Assembly (NCBI GenBank): GCA_951799445.1
Contig: OX637295.1
Span: 19,468,001-19,532,000 of the forward strand
DNA: 64,000 bases
Direction: 5' to 3'
Source of the DNA: Pseudisothecium myosuroides
Taxonomy: Eukaryota > Streptophyta > Bryopsida > Hypnales > Lembophyllaceae
The notes beneath the pieces are model-generated. The model ran no database searches, was not told where the DNA came from, and saw only the letters and a list, made by a program, of their open reading frames with translations. Shown piece after piece: positions 50,138 to 61,794 of the stretch; positions within the stretch are counted from its first letter, which is position 1, and each line of letters starts with the position of its first letter. The position numbers and the translations under genes were made by a program.

Positions 50138-50958
50138 TATTCGCTTCTTGAATTGCGCTAAATGAAGATTCAGTCAGTGTAATTATCCGCAGAGGGTTTT
50201 AAATGGCTTCTGTGTCTTTGATGATCAGTTTGTGCTTCTTTGACCTACTTGTGACGCATTAAGTCTGGAAGGACGAGAGCTATCACCAAGGTACTTTGCC
50301 AAATATGATCCGATTTATGGACCTCGGCGTCCTTCCAAGGGGATAGAGCAAGAGACTTCCCGTCGTGGATGTTAACCGTAAACGGTGTCCCTTGAAATTC
50401 CCATTGAAATGTTCTTAATTGCCTCCTTGAAATTCTCATTTCGCTTACTACTATCATCTTACTGGTGTCATTTCAGCCGCCTGGTTGAAAAATGTAGCTT
50501 ATATAGTCGTCGTGAGAGGAGCTTTTTTCGGAAAACATTTGATGAGTACGGGTTCTTCTGTTGTTAGAATCTGCCTTTGCTTTGTTGAATGTTTCTCTGA
50601 AGAAAGTTGTATTCCACATATCAATACTGTATAGCACCACAGCGAGGCTCTTGGGGTGCAAGTACAAACTTGGAGGCAGTAGTTTGCTTAAAATTAGTGT
50701 CCTTGCTTGTGAAGCTCAAATTGATTAGCTGTTTTACCCTGTTGAGAATTTATCATGGCCTTGAAGTGCTCTGGTGCAGTTCCCCAGCAATTGTTTTTGT
50801 GATGCAGGTTTTGGTTGGTTGTGCAGAATCAGGGTTATAACTCAGGTGTTAGGGTAGCCTCCTCTCTTCTGCAGCAGGTTGAGGAAATTTAAGTCTAATT
50901 TAACCTGACAAAATTCTTATTCAAGTTCTTTTACGACTACGACAGCAAGAACTTCGAG

Positions 50959-53427
50959 ATGACCAGTCTCCTCCTCCATTTTGGTGGGAGCTTACGCCTC
51001 GAAAATGGTCCTCGTTCTTCGCTCGAGGTATTTCTGCCTTTCCTCTGTAGGGACAGTGTCAGATGTGAGTAGACCCGTGATGACCTAAGTACGCTTGAGT
51101 TGATGTCACTTTGAATTATCAAATGTATAATGATCTTGAATGTGGATGTGTTTGAAGGTCATATGCTCGACGTCTTCCGGCTCCGTTGCTTACAGAAAGA
51201 CACAACCAACAGGTAGGAAAATTAAACTGTGCGCCGTAAGAGCCAGTTCAGGAGAGAATTTTGGACGCGGACTTGGAAGAGGACAGTTCGTCTGCAAGTA
51301 TGGAAGACGCCAGAATGAGCGAGACATTGCGCGATCGAGCAGTGCAAGAAATGAGGCGGGCGAGATTGACCAGGTAGAGAGGTTAGCTGCAGTAGGAGGC
51401 GATGGTGGCATTGGAGTTGGGACTGGTGGTAGTGGTGGTAGTGGAGATGATAGTGAAGGCGGAGATGGAAACAAACCCTGGGTGCCTGCCGCTGGACTTT
51501 GGTCCAGGTCTCGCCTCTATCCCTGATCCGGATAACTTTTGCTCCTGAAACTTTTGCGTTAATGTCCCTAGACAACCGAATGTTTTGTCAACAATGAATT
51601 CTGTCAGAATTCTGTCCTCCTGGCTTTGATACTTAGCAGAACTAGTTTCTCGTAATATAGACTTCTGGTCTTGTATCTGTCACAGAGCTTTGGAGAAAAT
51701 ATTAAAGGTGTATGTGGATGCCGCAGATACTCAGAGCTTCTGGATCGACATCCATTAATTGTGAAGAGTCTCACCGCAGGGCTTTTGAATGCTCTTGCTG
51801 ACTTCATTTGTCAGGTATTTTACAAGAGTGCAGAATAAGAGAGTGTTCTATTTCTTTGTGAGGTGCAGTGTTAGTTAAACTTGAATCGTGAGGATTGTTC
51901 GGGTCCTCATACTCAAAGTTGTGATTTGCTGGTACTATCTGTTAATGCGGTACCGGATCAACCTCGGTATTTGGAATTCTGTTAGTCAGTCGATTGTGCC
52001 CGGGAAATATGCTAATGATCTCTCAAGAAAGGAATATTTTTTCCTCCTCCCCTTACTTGGAATCATGAATACTAAAGAGATAGTGTGCGTGAGGTCGGAG
52101 TGTCTAATGGTTGAGTCATTTTCATTTTGTAGGTCTTGGTTGAAAGGACAAATGTTTTTGATTTGAGGCGCCTGGTTTCCTTCGTGGCTATTGGTGTCTT
52201 CATGAGTGGACCCGGTATGCACTACTGGTATGCATTGGAAATTATTTTTTCCTTTCTCGTGAAACTTTCGCGTTTGCGGTCTAGGAGAACGAAATCTACA
52301 CATCCGATTGAAGCATAAAATTGTGTGGCCTTCCTCTATTAACTAGATGCAGCCCTGCGGATCTTGGGGGTCTTGTTTTTTTGTCTCGTTTGTTGCAAGA
52401 ATCGCATTTGCGTCTTGGATATGGATTTGCAAAGATTCATCAAAAAATGTGGCTAGCTAAGTCATTCTGTTTGCACGTGCAGGTATGGGATGCTGACTAA
52501 ATTTATCAGTGTTCCAGGGATGGGCGGTGTTTTCCTCCGTACTGCAGCCGATCAGGTCTAGTAGCCAAGATAACACTTTTAGGGCACTTTTCTGAGTTAT
52601 TTCGTACGCTTCCCTTCCTTCATCTCTTTGGATGTAGGTTTCAATCCTACAGTACGTATAGTATTCCTTGCGTAATATGAATGAATTCTGTTTTTCCTTA
52701 AGGTTTTATCCCTTAAGGCTGTTTGGCCTTGGTACTGAGCAGAGCTACAAGGGACTGACATTGAACTGGTTTGGCATTGCAGCTGGTATTCACTCCTCTT
52801 GGTGTTCTTGGCTTCTTTGTCGTTCTTCTTAACCTTGAAGGTCGCCAAGCTGAACTTGCTGACAAGCTTCAGAAGGTGACTTCCACCTTCATTATATTTC
52901 ATTTTGCTGGAGATTCTTTTCAAGAGTCTGTTGAACTATGTTTGCAAGGTCATCTGACAAGAGAAATCACCTTGGTTGAATGGCAGGACGTCATAGAGAC
53001 TGTTTTGGCAAATTGGAAGGTCTGGATTCCATTTCAGATCGTTAACTTTGGCTTTGTTCCACCGCAATTCCAGGTAATACCCATGCCACGACATTGCACA
53101 CTTTTAAATCTGAGTTCATTTATACTTGATTGATGTATTTGACCTGTTTTTGGAAGATGACACTCAAATTCGATAGGTGTTATTTCGCTGGTTGCATCTT
53201 GCTCTGTGAGCATTTAAAAAAAAAATTCTCCACCTGTGGAGCAAAGTTTGGTAAGGCCTGGCACCGATAGCAGTTGCATAGGTGATTGTGCTCACATGAC
53301 TGCACTGGATTCGCAGCACGTTTACCAAACTAGACTTAATTTTGGGAAAACGTGATTACAGGTGGCTGCAGCTGGCATTCTGGGTATGGTATGGAGCATC
53401 TTTATTTCTTACGTAGGACACACATAG
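50959..53427 (+). CDS. Mpv17/PMP22-family organelle membrane protein
   Basis: Eight exons join in phase: 50959-51027, 51158-51507, 51727-51814, 52133-52227, 52483-52555, 52783-52875, 52987-53073, 53362-53427 (306 aa, GT-AG introns). The start is the first ATG after the last in-frame stop (MTSLLLHFGG). The first 70 or so residues look like an organelle transit peptide (Ser/Arg-rich, with KLCAVRASSGENFG); a Gly/Ser/Asp-rich linker follows. The Mpv17 core starts near residue 138: LWSRYSELLDRHPLIVKSLT, NALADFICQ, DLRRLVSFVAIGVFMSGPGM with HYWYG, and the family signature WKVWIPFQIVNFGFVPPQFQ, ending SIFISYVGHT. Members are small multi-pass proteins of the inner mitochondrial, peroxisomal or plastid membrane; human MPV17 and PXMP2 are linked to channel activity and mitochondrial DNA maintenance. 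Which organelle applies here is inference (plastid favoured by the leader). Confidence 0.92.
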
Positions 53428-54106
53428 AAGTACTCGAGATGAGGCACAGACTGCAGAAATATTAAACACTGGGACGAAAGGTGTTGAAAAATGTGATCAC
53501 CATCATATCCCTGTCTGAGGTCCTTCGGCCACATTGTTTTCGGTGCAAAAGCACGTCTATTGAAATTGTGAGTTAACGAAGAGAGGCAAGCACGCTTTCT
53601 TTGGGTTTTCTCTTTTCAACGTCTATGCTCATTCGATCTAGAAGTGACTCTTAGGACCAATGTTTCCTTCGCATATTATGATTTTCTAACTGTGAAGGTT
53701 AATAATTCAATGATAGCTGCTTCATATGCTTTGCTCCTGGCAAGCAGAGGCATTAAGTATGCTCTTGTTCATTTAACGGACCCATCGTTCAGTGTATTGT
53801 CTGCTGCTCCAAACTAGCTCTGCCGGGATAGTCTTTCTCCATTTTCTCCTTGATTTGCGATATCCATTGCTTCGAGATCGCACAGGAGTTACGACCTGTC
53901 AGACTGGCACCGGGACAGCTTAGGAGGAGGAGAACGAAGGTGGTTACAAAGTGGATGCGGAATCTCTGTCAGTCCTGCAGAAGGAATTTCTGGATTTAAT
54001 TCTGGCACGAAGAGAGTTTCAAGTGGAGTGATCGAAGCATTGTTTCTTCTGGCGAGATTCCACCAGATCTCACAAAAAGCGACCTCTGCTGTGACGTTAG
54101 GGCGTT
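53428..54106. other. Spacer between the Mpv17-family gene and the duplicated locus
   Basis: Gene-like base composition; probably the 3' untranslated region of the upstream gene. No further gene is recognised. Confidence 0.4.
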
Positions 54107-54837
54107 TCTAATTTGAAGCAGTTGAGCCCTCGTGCCCTCTCAGCATTGGGGAATATTTGGAGGGAGTCAGGTGCACAGGCTGAAACAATGACCGGGAACA
54201 ACCGGTGGCTAGTTCAAAGTTTGCATTTTGAAAACAAAGGATGTAAAACTGCAAAGAATTTGGTAGGGTCAGAAATCAACCGGTGTCCCCCAAAAAATTG
54301 AAGGGTATTTCAACAGCCTCTTCTCTAAACTAGGTGGTTGCCTTAAGATAATAATTAGTGTTCGATACCTAAATGAAGTAGGCAAGGTACCAATTTCGAA
54401 GGGTGGGTATTGATATAGGGGGGCGGAGGGTTTGACCGTTGGAGCTATCAAAATTTGGACTATCAAAAACTGTGAAGTGCAAGGAGAAGACATTGGAGCT
54501 TGTAGATCCTGGACATCCATTGGCCAAATTGAAATGTGAATCTTCACCATTGCGAAATCTCATCTAACGTGGGAAGGACCCTACTCCTGAACCAAGGATG
54601 CGATACTCATTAGTACTTTCAATTTTAAATTGGCTTTCTAAGCCACCGTCAATCTGAGTTTGGAGGAAATTGGTTGGTGAGGAATTGATATTGCAGGAAA
54701 TTAACGAGCAGATTTTGCAGTTGAGAGGATGAGGAAATCACCCGGGGGAGCTCCATAAATTTCTCAAACACTGGCCGAAATGGTCTGACAAGAGCCCAAA
54801 TAAAAAACGCTCTTGACGTCCCTCCAGATATTCTTCA

Positions 54838-55005
54838 ATGGATTCAGGCCAGCGAAGGGATTACTGTTCCGTAGAAGAAGCGCTGATTCGAACTTCGAAG
54901 CAGGCACAATCTCCAAAGAGCAGGGTATCTAGCCCGGGCCCGGGCGTCTGGCCCGCCACGAACAATCTACGTTTGGCCGGCATTACCATATTCTCCAAAC
55001 CGTCG
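54838..55005 (+). other. Possible 5' leader exon of copy A, with a 14-bp palindrome
   Basis: This block is conserved in copy B and ends at a donor-like site (CCGTCG then GTAAGT; in B CTGTCG then GTAAGA). It contains the perfect palindrome GCCCGGGCCCGGGC, unchanged in both copies. Its 56-codon frame is open in A but closed in B and does not join the main ORF in phase, so I favour an untranslated leader exon. Confidence 0.4.
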
Positions 55006-55224
55006 GTAAGTCCTACACTAAAATAATACGGAGTACCACAGTAACAGTGGTCCACATCACACAAGATTCGAATTTCAATCCGACGTTGCTTAGGGCTGAC
55101 AGACTGTCCGACATCTTCTACTTCCCCGAAGCTGCCATGCTTTGGGTCGACTTAACTTATTAGCCTAGGATGCTTCTGGCCGACTTTCGCCATTCCTCGT
55201 TCCAGCAATTCAGCCATTGCTGCA

Positions 55225-56939
55225 ATGGGATCTTCCAGAGCCGAGGAGCAGAGGGCCGAATCCACAGGGATAGAACTAAATCCACTGGGTGTTGATGATA
55301 AAGGGGAAGCTGGGAAGCAGGGAGCTGGGACTAGTTCAGCAGGTGAGATTCAGGTGGATGCTGGAGACGTAGCCGCACCAAATCTAACTGGTGTTCAACA
55401 GGTGAGACGTTGTAACAAGAGTATTGCCAGTTTGGGCTTTTTTGTTTAAGGATAGTTATGTTTGATTTTTTGTAACTGAGAGGTATTCCATTCCCAAACT
55501 AGTTGCTCTTGGTATACCTTGAAATGGTGTTTTCAAACTGAGTTCTTTAACAGGTGGTGAGGTTTATGATTAGGCATTCAACATCTGTAGCTTGTGCGCA
55601 GCTCTTGTCCCCCAGTTTGCATAACACCTTTACCATTTCACTGTGCTTGTCTGACCCTCGTGCGAAACAGCGCGGTGCAGGGAAGCTACCAGAGAACGAA
55701 CGGGTTGCAAAAGAGCGACAGGACGTGTTTGGCGCCATCGAGAAGGAACTGGAGAAGTATGATGAGAACGAGCGCCTGCTAGCCGAAGCATACCGAGTTT
55801 CAGAGAAAGAGCGTAAGGATCGTGAGAAGCGTGTGAAGGCCCGGCCTGAGCCCGAGGGTATTACCGGGGTTATTACTACTGACAAACCAGTAGAGGACAA
55901 ACCAGTAGAGGGCCCCAATGAGTGTTATATAGAGATCAAAAATTTGGTGTTGATTAAGAATAGCGTGATCCATAAGACGGCACTGGAGGAGTGGGACAGA
56001 GAGCGAGAATTGTTCGCGTCGAGGGTGGAACGGAAGTCAACCAAGGTGGGGAGCCTGAAGAACGAGGTGTACCAGTTAGTAGGCTTCTTCAGTGTGTTTC
56101 AAGGTGTGGTTCTCACAGCCGTGTCGCAGTCGAACTATCTGCACTGCAACAATCAGTGGAGTCCTATTCTCTTGTCGTGTTTGGCAAGTGTTGTCACCAT
56201 TGCTGGCGTGTTTCAGAAGTTGATCCAAATCTGGGCCTTGGAAGAGACCATCTATTCGGAGGAGCAAGCTTTGAAGGTCTGAGTCGCTGTTCCTGTCACT
56301 TTTGAATTTCTTGTATGCCGCGCAGCTATTCTGTTCGATTAATGTGTATTCCTTTGATCCATATATTGAAGCCATTTTCAAGTTTCTGTAGACGGTTACA
56401 CTGGGAAGATTGACTTAAGTAGCCCTGCGGCTAATAGTTCTGGAAGTTAAAAACCGCTTCGGCTGGGACTGAACTACTCTGAGAAATGGAAGATATCAGA
56501 TTAGCTTGGCGCTAATATTGAAATTTTCCTTTGGCTAATGTAACAGAGTAGGGGTCCAAAATGGCCCCTGTTCCCCGATTTGCACTGGTTCAAACCCACG
56601 ATCCTTCGAGTGTTTTCATGAACCATCAATGTCAGGTTCAAGTGTGGGCATCTATTTATTATTGGTGTTGCCTAGTATTTACTGATGTAGTTTTCATGTC
56701 TGTGGATTTAGGACGTGGTACACAGAGGCCAAGATCTTCGACGAAAGGGCAAGGATTTTGTTTTTGCCAGATTCTCAGAGAGCAAGAAGAAAAGGTTGAA
56801 GGGGGGGTACGCTACGTGGTATGCTATTGGCGTTGTCAGTTTTCTTGGTGTCTTCACATTAGTCTTTCCTCTTTCGCATTGGAGAATCCTGTGTCATCCC
56901 GGACTTAACCCATACGGTGTTGCGCCCCCTCCCGCTTGA
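55225..56939 (+). CDS. Uncharacterised coiled-coil protein with three predicted membrane segments (copy A)
   Basis: Three exons join in phase 0: 55225-55401, 55554-56276, 56712-56939 (375 aa). Start MGSSRAEEQRAESTG in a good context (GCAATGGG). Order of parts: acidic, low-complexity N-terminus (1-59); a Lys/Glu-rich stretch likely to form a coiled coil (about 100-160, NERVAKERQDVFGAIEKELE); a linker; a charged helix with WDRERELFASRVERKS and SLKNEVYQLVGFFSVFQGVV; TM1 about 228-248; TM2 about 262-285 (PILLSCLASVVTIAGVFQ); a short loop ending EEQALK; a basic stretch; and TM3 about 335-355 (WYAIGVVSFLGVFTLVFPLS) in exon 3. I do not know a function. The layout (helical arm plus TM pair) recalls SLATT-type membrane effectors, but only in shape. 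The first intron donor is typical; the second (GTCTGA) is weak. Confidence 0.7.
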
Positions 56940-57682
56940 TTGAACAACGTTCTCCTGTTGTGGTGAGTCCACTCTTCCCTCTGAGCTTTTGTTTCCATGT
57001 ATCTAGACAAGCCTCGAGGACAATTCATTTCAATCATTTTTCCAGAAATCTGCAATGTGATTGCTCAAATGTGGGAGGATTGTCCTTAAATTCGATTGTC
57101 TGGAAAGTGCTGGAGAACTAATCTTGACAAGTGATGGTAAATGAAATAGATTTAATACACGACTACACTTTTGCCAGTGGTCTTGTCTCGAGGAGTACTC
57201 CCAATATCATCAGTCCACCAGAAGGTCAAAGGGACAAGATCACTAATCCTATTTATTTCCTTAATTCTGTAATGACGCCAAGGACTAAAAGTGTTCTATG
57301 AAAGACTTTTTAAAGAATTGTAAAGTGATGAAAAATGCACCTATTCATCCAAAAATTTGAATTTTTCTGACACACTACCTTGGTGATAGGGTTGCATCCT
57401 TATCGGGTTAATGTCTTGCCATCTAGTCCCATGGCTTCGAAATTTCTTTGTCTTGGCCTCCACCTTGCTTGTCCTCAAGACTTGTGTGGAGAAGTGTACA
57501 CCAGCCTTACTCCTTAACGTGATGATGAATATCTTCTGGAGATTCAAATTTGCAATCACTGAAGCCTTTTACTTATTGCGTTACTTCTGGAGAATCGACG
57601 CACTTCCTTGAATTAATTCTATTGAGTGTTTCAACAGGTGGTTGCATCAATTCCGCAGAATTTGAAAAGCCTACGTGCAGCA

Positions 57683-58018
57683 ATGACTAAGATTACACTG
57701 AAGAACGACTTGGTAGGAAAGGATGTCAAGATTAGAGAGGGCAATGCAGGGAGCACTCGGGAGTTGTGCACGCTGAAGCCTAATTGCACGTTTGTCATTA
57801 CCAACGATAAAAATGCCACGTATCGGGAATACATTATCATCACACTCCCTGATAATACCAAGCTCAGAGTATTGACTTCGGATGATTTTGCTGAGTACAA
57901 GGAAATCAGCATATTTGAGGAAGGTGGTAAGATTGATTGGATGGGCACCGCTGAAAGACCAGACCCTGCTCAGGGTGGACTAGTCAAGCGAGTTCTTCAC
58001 AAACTCGGCTTAATGTAA
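57683..58018 (+). CDS. Small uncharacterised protein, possibly DUF7748-like (copy A)
   Basis: 111 aa, intact, start MTKITLKNDLVGKDVKIREG, with a compact beta-rich look (alternating hydrophobic strands, REYIIITLPDNTKLRVLTSD). It ends in a basic amphipathic tail (LVKRVLHKLGLM). It lies in one exon that begins at an acceptor at 57638 (TTTCAACAG). That exon is also open upstream of the ATG for 15 codons (VVASIPQNLKSLRAA), in phase 0 with the donor at 56276. A fusion transcript would therefore join the two-TM part directly to this domain and skip exon 3. Alternatively it is translated from its own ATG on the same or a separate mRNA. The family name is from memory and unverified; function unknown. 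Confidence 0.65.
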   Translation: MTKITLKNDLVGKDVKIREGNAGSTRELCTLKPNCTFVITNDKNATYREYIIITLPDNTKLRVLTSDDFAEYKEISIFEEGGKIDWMGTAERPDPAQGGLVKRVLHKLGLM

Positions 58019-58564
58019 TTCAGGGATCTAAATGCCGTGGTTGGGTATCCGGTTTGGTACATCTTGTGGATTCAACTTTCCATGTTTGCGGATCACGGGT
58101 GTTGTCTACAGTGAGCCCTCCGTTACTGTTACCTCCATAAGTGTTAAAATCTCATATGTGTTATGGAGATTGTGGTCCCATAAAATATACACTACTATCA
58201 AGTGTTAAATGGTATGAAATGCTTAGCTCCCTACTTCATGGATTTGACTTTGATAAGTGATGAAGTGGAAAAGTGATTGCATTACACAAGAGTGATGGCT
58301 TTTGGAGAGAGAGTGCTATGGTGAGTAGTGATACACCTCATGTATTATTGATGTGGTTGGAAACTTACTAAAATCAGCAAGCATTCTTGACCACAAACAT
58401 GCTTGGCTTTAAAATCACTAATGGTTATATATTTGAATGCTACATATACACCTTACAAAGCAATCCTTATTTTACTTGAGATTGTGGATGTTGAAGTATA
58501 CACTTGAGTATTTGAGGACATGTTGAGGTTTGCAATGGGGATGGGCTATGAGTTTATGTTGTAG

Positions 58565-59524
58565 TGGAAGCAAAATTGTGGGAATTATTGTGGGCTTTTG
58601 GTCAGAAGATTAGTAGTAAAGTGCCAATTGAGAGGGCAAATTCTACATTTTATGCGTCAGTTTAGGTGATTGTTAGCAAATTATTGAAATGAAAGGTTGT
58701 GTTGAATATCATTGGTGTTGGTCACTTAGGTGATTTGAAACACATTAGGATTTTCACATGGGTGGGTGGACAAATTCAAAAATAGATTTCATATAAGGGC
58801 TACCCATCATGCATTAGTTGACACTTCACAAGAGGTTTTGAAGAGAATGGAAGACATTAAAGCAATTGTACCGCAAGACAATATTTGTGATGCTTTTAAT
58901 ATGGACGAAACTAAATTGTAACAGGTCGAAAATAAATTGCATGTTAGTTATAAAGAGGTTATCTGGGAAGAAAAAGCCTTCAACTAGTCACTCTTCACTA
59001 GTGTTTGCATGGATCATTGCATCATTCCAAGCCCATTATTAGGAGTTGTTGATTTAGCATCAAATAGATTGTATGATGACATGTATGATTATGTGATCAT
59101 GTTTGAGAAAGCTTGGCATATTGGGGTGATTGCATCAACAATTCAGAATTGTTGGAACCATACGGGTGTTCTTTCAATTCTTGCTAGAAACAAAATAGAA
59201 GAAGCAAGGTGTATGAAAGAGTTACTTGGATGATGTTGCTACTTTGCTAAATCAATGTACTTTTTGTCATCTAAGACTAAGATGAACTACACCATAGATG
59301 CTCATCAGTATATAAACTATGATCTGGAGTTTGATTTGAATAATCCTTGTAAACCTACTGATGAAGATATTGTAGTAATGCTTCTCTGTAAACATCAAGG
59401 TATTGATCCAGATGAAGTTACTCTCAATGATAATCATAAAGCAAAAGAGGTTGTGGGATTCAAAGTTGCTGAGAGTGCTCTTGAGACTTTGAAAAAAATT
59501 CTGAAGCAAAGATCTAGTGATTGA
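58565..59524 (+). pseudogene. Decayed pogo-like transposase (HTH-CENPB plus DDE remnants)
   Basis: Reading across stops, the plus strand gives a CENPB-type piece (VEAKLWELLWAFGQKISSKV), a DKFKNRFHIRA segment like the W-FK-RHGIR end of that domain, then DAFNMDETKL matching the YN-DET first catalytic Asp of pogo-type DDE domains. After stop codons and an internal deletion, AWHIGVIASTIQNCWNHTGV matches the conserved AW-V-STI-NCW-H-GI near the end of the domain. The open C-terminal piece 59255-59524 (PTDEDIVVMLL) fits the acidic tail. The central part with the other two catalytic residues is missing, so it is inactive. Terminal repeats were not found with confidence. Confidence 0.75.
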
Positions 59525-60026
59525 CATTATTTCATGCATCAAGAATATTTAGATGCTTCAAAAGCTAGTACACTCTTGGCTTGTAGAAGAATCTCATCAA
59601 ACTACTACAGATTCTTTCCTTCAACTGATTTAAGTTAACGATGACTTTCATTTTTTGTACTTTCATCTTCCATTTTTATGAATGTCATATATTTACTTTT
59701 GGAATCTTATAAATTTTTGTTTTTTTGTAAATGTTATATATCATCGAGATCAATTTTCTTAAGTGTTATATGTTAGTATTCTATACGTGTTACAATATTG
59801 TCCGTGCCCGATCCCTAACACTTAAACAAGCCCTATTATAGTCGATCATTTAAGCTATTTTCTGACAGATCATGAGCAGTATGATGCAAATAAAAAATTT
59901 GCCATGTAGGAAGATAGGAAATATGGGGGTTGCAAATTTTCCGGAAATTTATTCCCAAAACTGAAAGTACTGTGATTTTTGGAAGCCAAAAAGTTGTCCA
60001 GACTAGTAGCCAATGTCTAGACTCTT
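59525..60026. other. AT-rich spacer between the pogo remnant and element E
   Basis: No ORF of note. AAGTGTTA-type motifs near 58140 and their inverse near 59820 could be remains of the transposon's ends, but they are too short to trust. Confidence 0.35.
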
Positions 60027-60757
60027 GGATGATTGCATGAAACACTGGTACTATTTTTGGTCATACGTCACGTGCTGATTAGTTTTTTGGCCATAATTTT
60101 TTAGTTTTGACTCCAAATGATTCAAAATTCATAGACAAGGTACTTACAATTATTATGCACCTTGTTTATTTTTTTGGAATTTTAAAAAAATGTTTACTAT
60201 TTAATAATAGCCCTCGATATTATGTCACAAATGCCAATTTGGAGGTTTTTAGTACTATTTAGTACCCATTAAAACAAATTTGGAGCTGAAATTTGGTAGA
60301 GATGGTCTCCTAATAGACTTGTAGCTATTGTCCAAAGGAATTCTAAAAATACTTAATTTTATGTGGTGTAGAAGTTCACAAAATGAGCCCCTTTTTTCTT
60401 GCATTTTGAAACATGTAAAAAATTATTTTGGTGGTTTTTTTGGTGAATGACCATCTCTATAGAGTTGCCACAAATGGCCTATTTTTATTTTATTTATTTA
60501 ATTTTTTCCTATTTTCTACTAATTAAAACATCAAAATATGTATTTTCTTGAGATTTGGCACTTTTCTAGTTTTCCTACTTAGAGAATTTTTTAATGAATT
60601 TCCTTTGGTGGTTACCTTCATCTTAAAGGTGAATACATTGGCCATATTTTTTTAATTTTTTTAAAAATTGATTTTCTAATTTTAAAGTACTCCAGAAAAA
60701 ATCATGAGTACTATTGCAAAACGCAACAAATAGTACAAGTGTTTCGTGCAATCACCC
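60027..60757. mobile_element. DNA transposon family E, second copy
   Basis: The left end GGATGATTGCATGAAACACT and the right end TTTCGTGCAATCACC are inverted. CTCTT lies immediately outside both ends when the element is taken as 60027-60756. The right 60 bp (GCAAAACGCAACAAATAGTA) match the right end of 223-1066 almost exactly. Confidence 0.65.
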
Positions 60758-60974
60758 TCTTCCAATTCCGATCATAGAATAAGTACTTTCCTGCTCACTA
60801 CTTCCTACTTTCTTGCTTGCTTGAGCACTACTTCTTGTGCACTCTGGGACATGTGAAATGACCTTACTAGTCCCAACCTTGAAAACAAGAAAAAAACAGA
60901 TTCCAAGCTTTGATTGGAAATCAATCCCAGCCTTGATTAGAAATCAATTCCCAGCCTTGGTTGGAAATGAGGTA

Positions 60975-61232
60975 ACTACACCTTAAATCGCACAGTTAAG
61001 CAATTCAACATGGTTCCCAATATTAAACTGGAAAACTTTTTGTGGGGTCCTGATGGAAGTGAAAAGTGGATTCTAGATTCTCTTAGAATGCCGTTTTTGG
61101 ACATCGTGTGAATAAACTATGAATTTTCAAAGTGCTGAAAATAGGTGTTCCTAAAAGCGATCATATAGATTCTCATAAATAGTGGTAGTACATTTTTGGC
61201 AAAAATCTTTAGTGTGCAATTTTAGGTGTAGT
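60975..61232. mobile_element. TA-flanked MITE with ACTACACCT inverted repeats (258 bp)
   Basis: The left end ACTACACCTTAAATCGCACA and the reverse-complemented right end ACTACACCTAAAATTGCACA agree over about 20 bp, with TA on both sides. It sits just upstream of duplicated copy B. An older copy lies at 41638-41899. Confidence 0.75.
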
Positions 61233-61794
61233 TATCTTAGTGGCAGCCTACAGATGTCAAGAATGGGTGCTCTAACGTTAGTGCTGTACATTTCTGATTT
61301 GAAGCAGTTGAGCACTTGAGCCCTCGTGCCCTCTTAGCAGTGGAGAATATTTGGACAGAGTGAGGTGCCATAGGCTGAAATGGTCTGACCAGAGCAAAAT
61401 ATCGCCCATGATCAAACGATCTTTACGTCCCTCCAGATATTCTTCAACGGATTGAGGACAGCGAAGGCATTACTGATCCCTAGAAAAAATGCTGGTTCGA
61501 ACTTCGAAGCAGGCTCAATGTCCGAAGAGCAGGGTATCCAGCCCGGGCCCGGGCGTCTGACCCGCCACGAACAAGCTCCGTTTGGCCGGCAGTACCATAT
61601 TCTCGAAACTGTCGGTAAGATCTACACTAAATAATAGTACAGTAAAAGTGGTCCACATCACACAAGATTCGAACTCCAATCGGAAGGGACTGACGGATTG
61701 TCGGACATCTAGCTTCTGCTTCTCCGAAGCTCGCATGCTTTGGCCATGCAACTTCGCCTACGATGCTTCTGGCCGACTTTCATGCCGATTTTCT

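Larger units (their letters stand above)
54107..58050 (+). repeat. Copy A of a diverged direct duplication
   Basis: It begins near ATTTGAAGCAGTTGAG and matches copy B (61297-63440) through the promoter-like block, part of the membrane-protein exon and the small-ORF exon. About 600 bp (about 54185-54780) present here are missing from B, which joins at GCTGAAA / GCCGAAA microhomology. B also lacks 55180-55755 and about 56265-56935 of A. Confidence 0.8.

Noticed and set aside
51190..51575. Long minus-strand frames opposite Mpv17 exon 2
   Set aside because: They are shadows of the Gly/Ser-rich linker codons of the real plus-strand exon.
58138..59825. AAGTGTTA motifs as terminal repeats of the pogo-like relic
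   Set aside because: Only about 8 bp match, no TA duplication could be fixed, and the motifs are common in AT-rich DNA.
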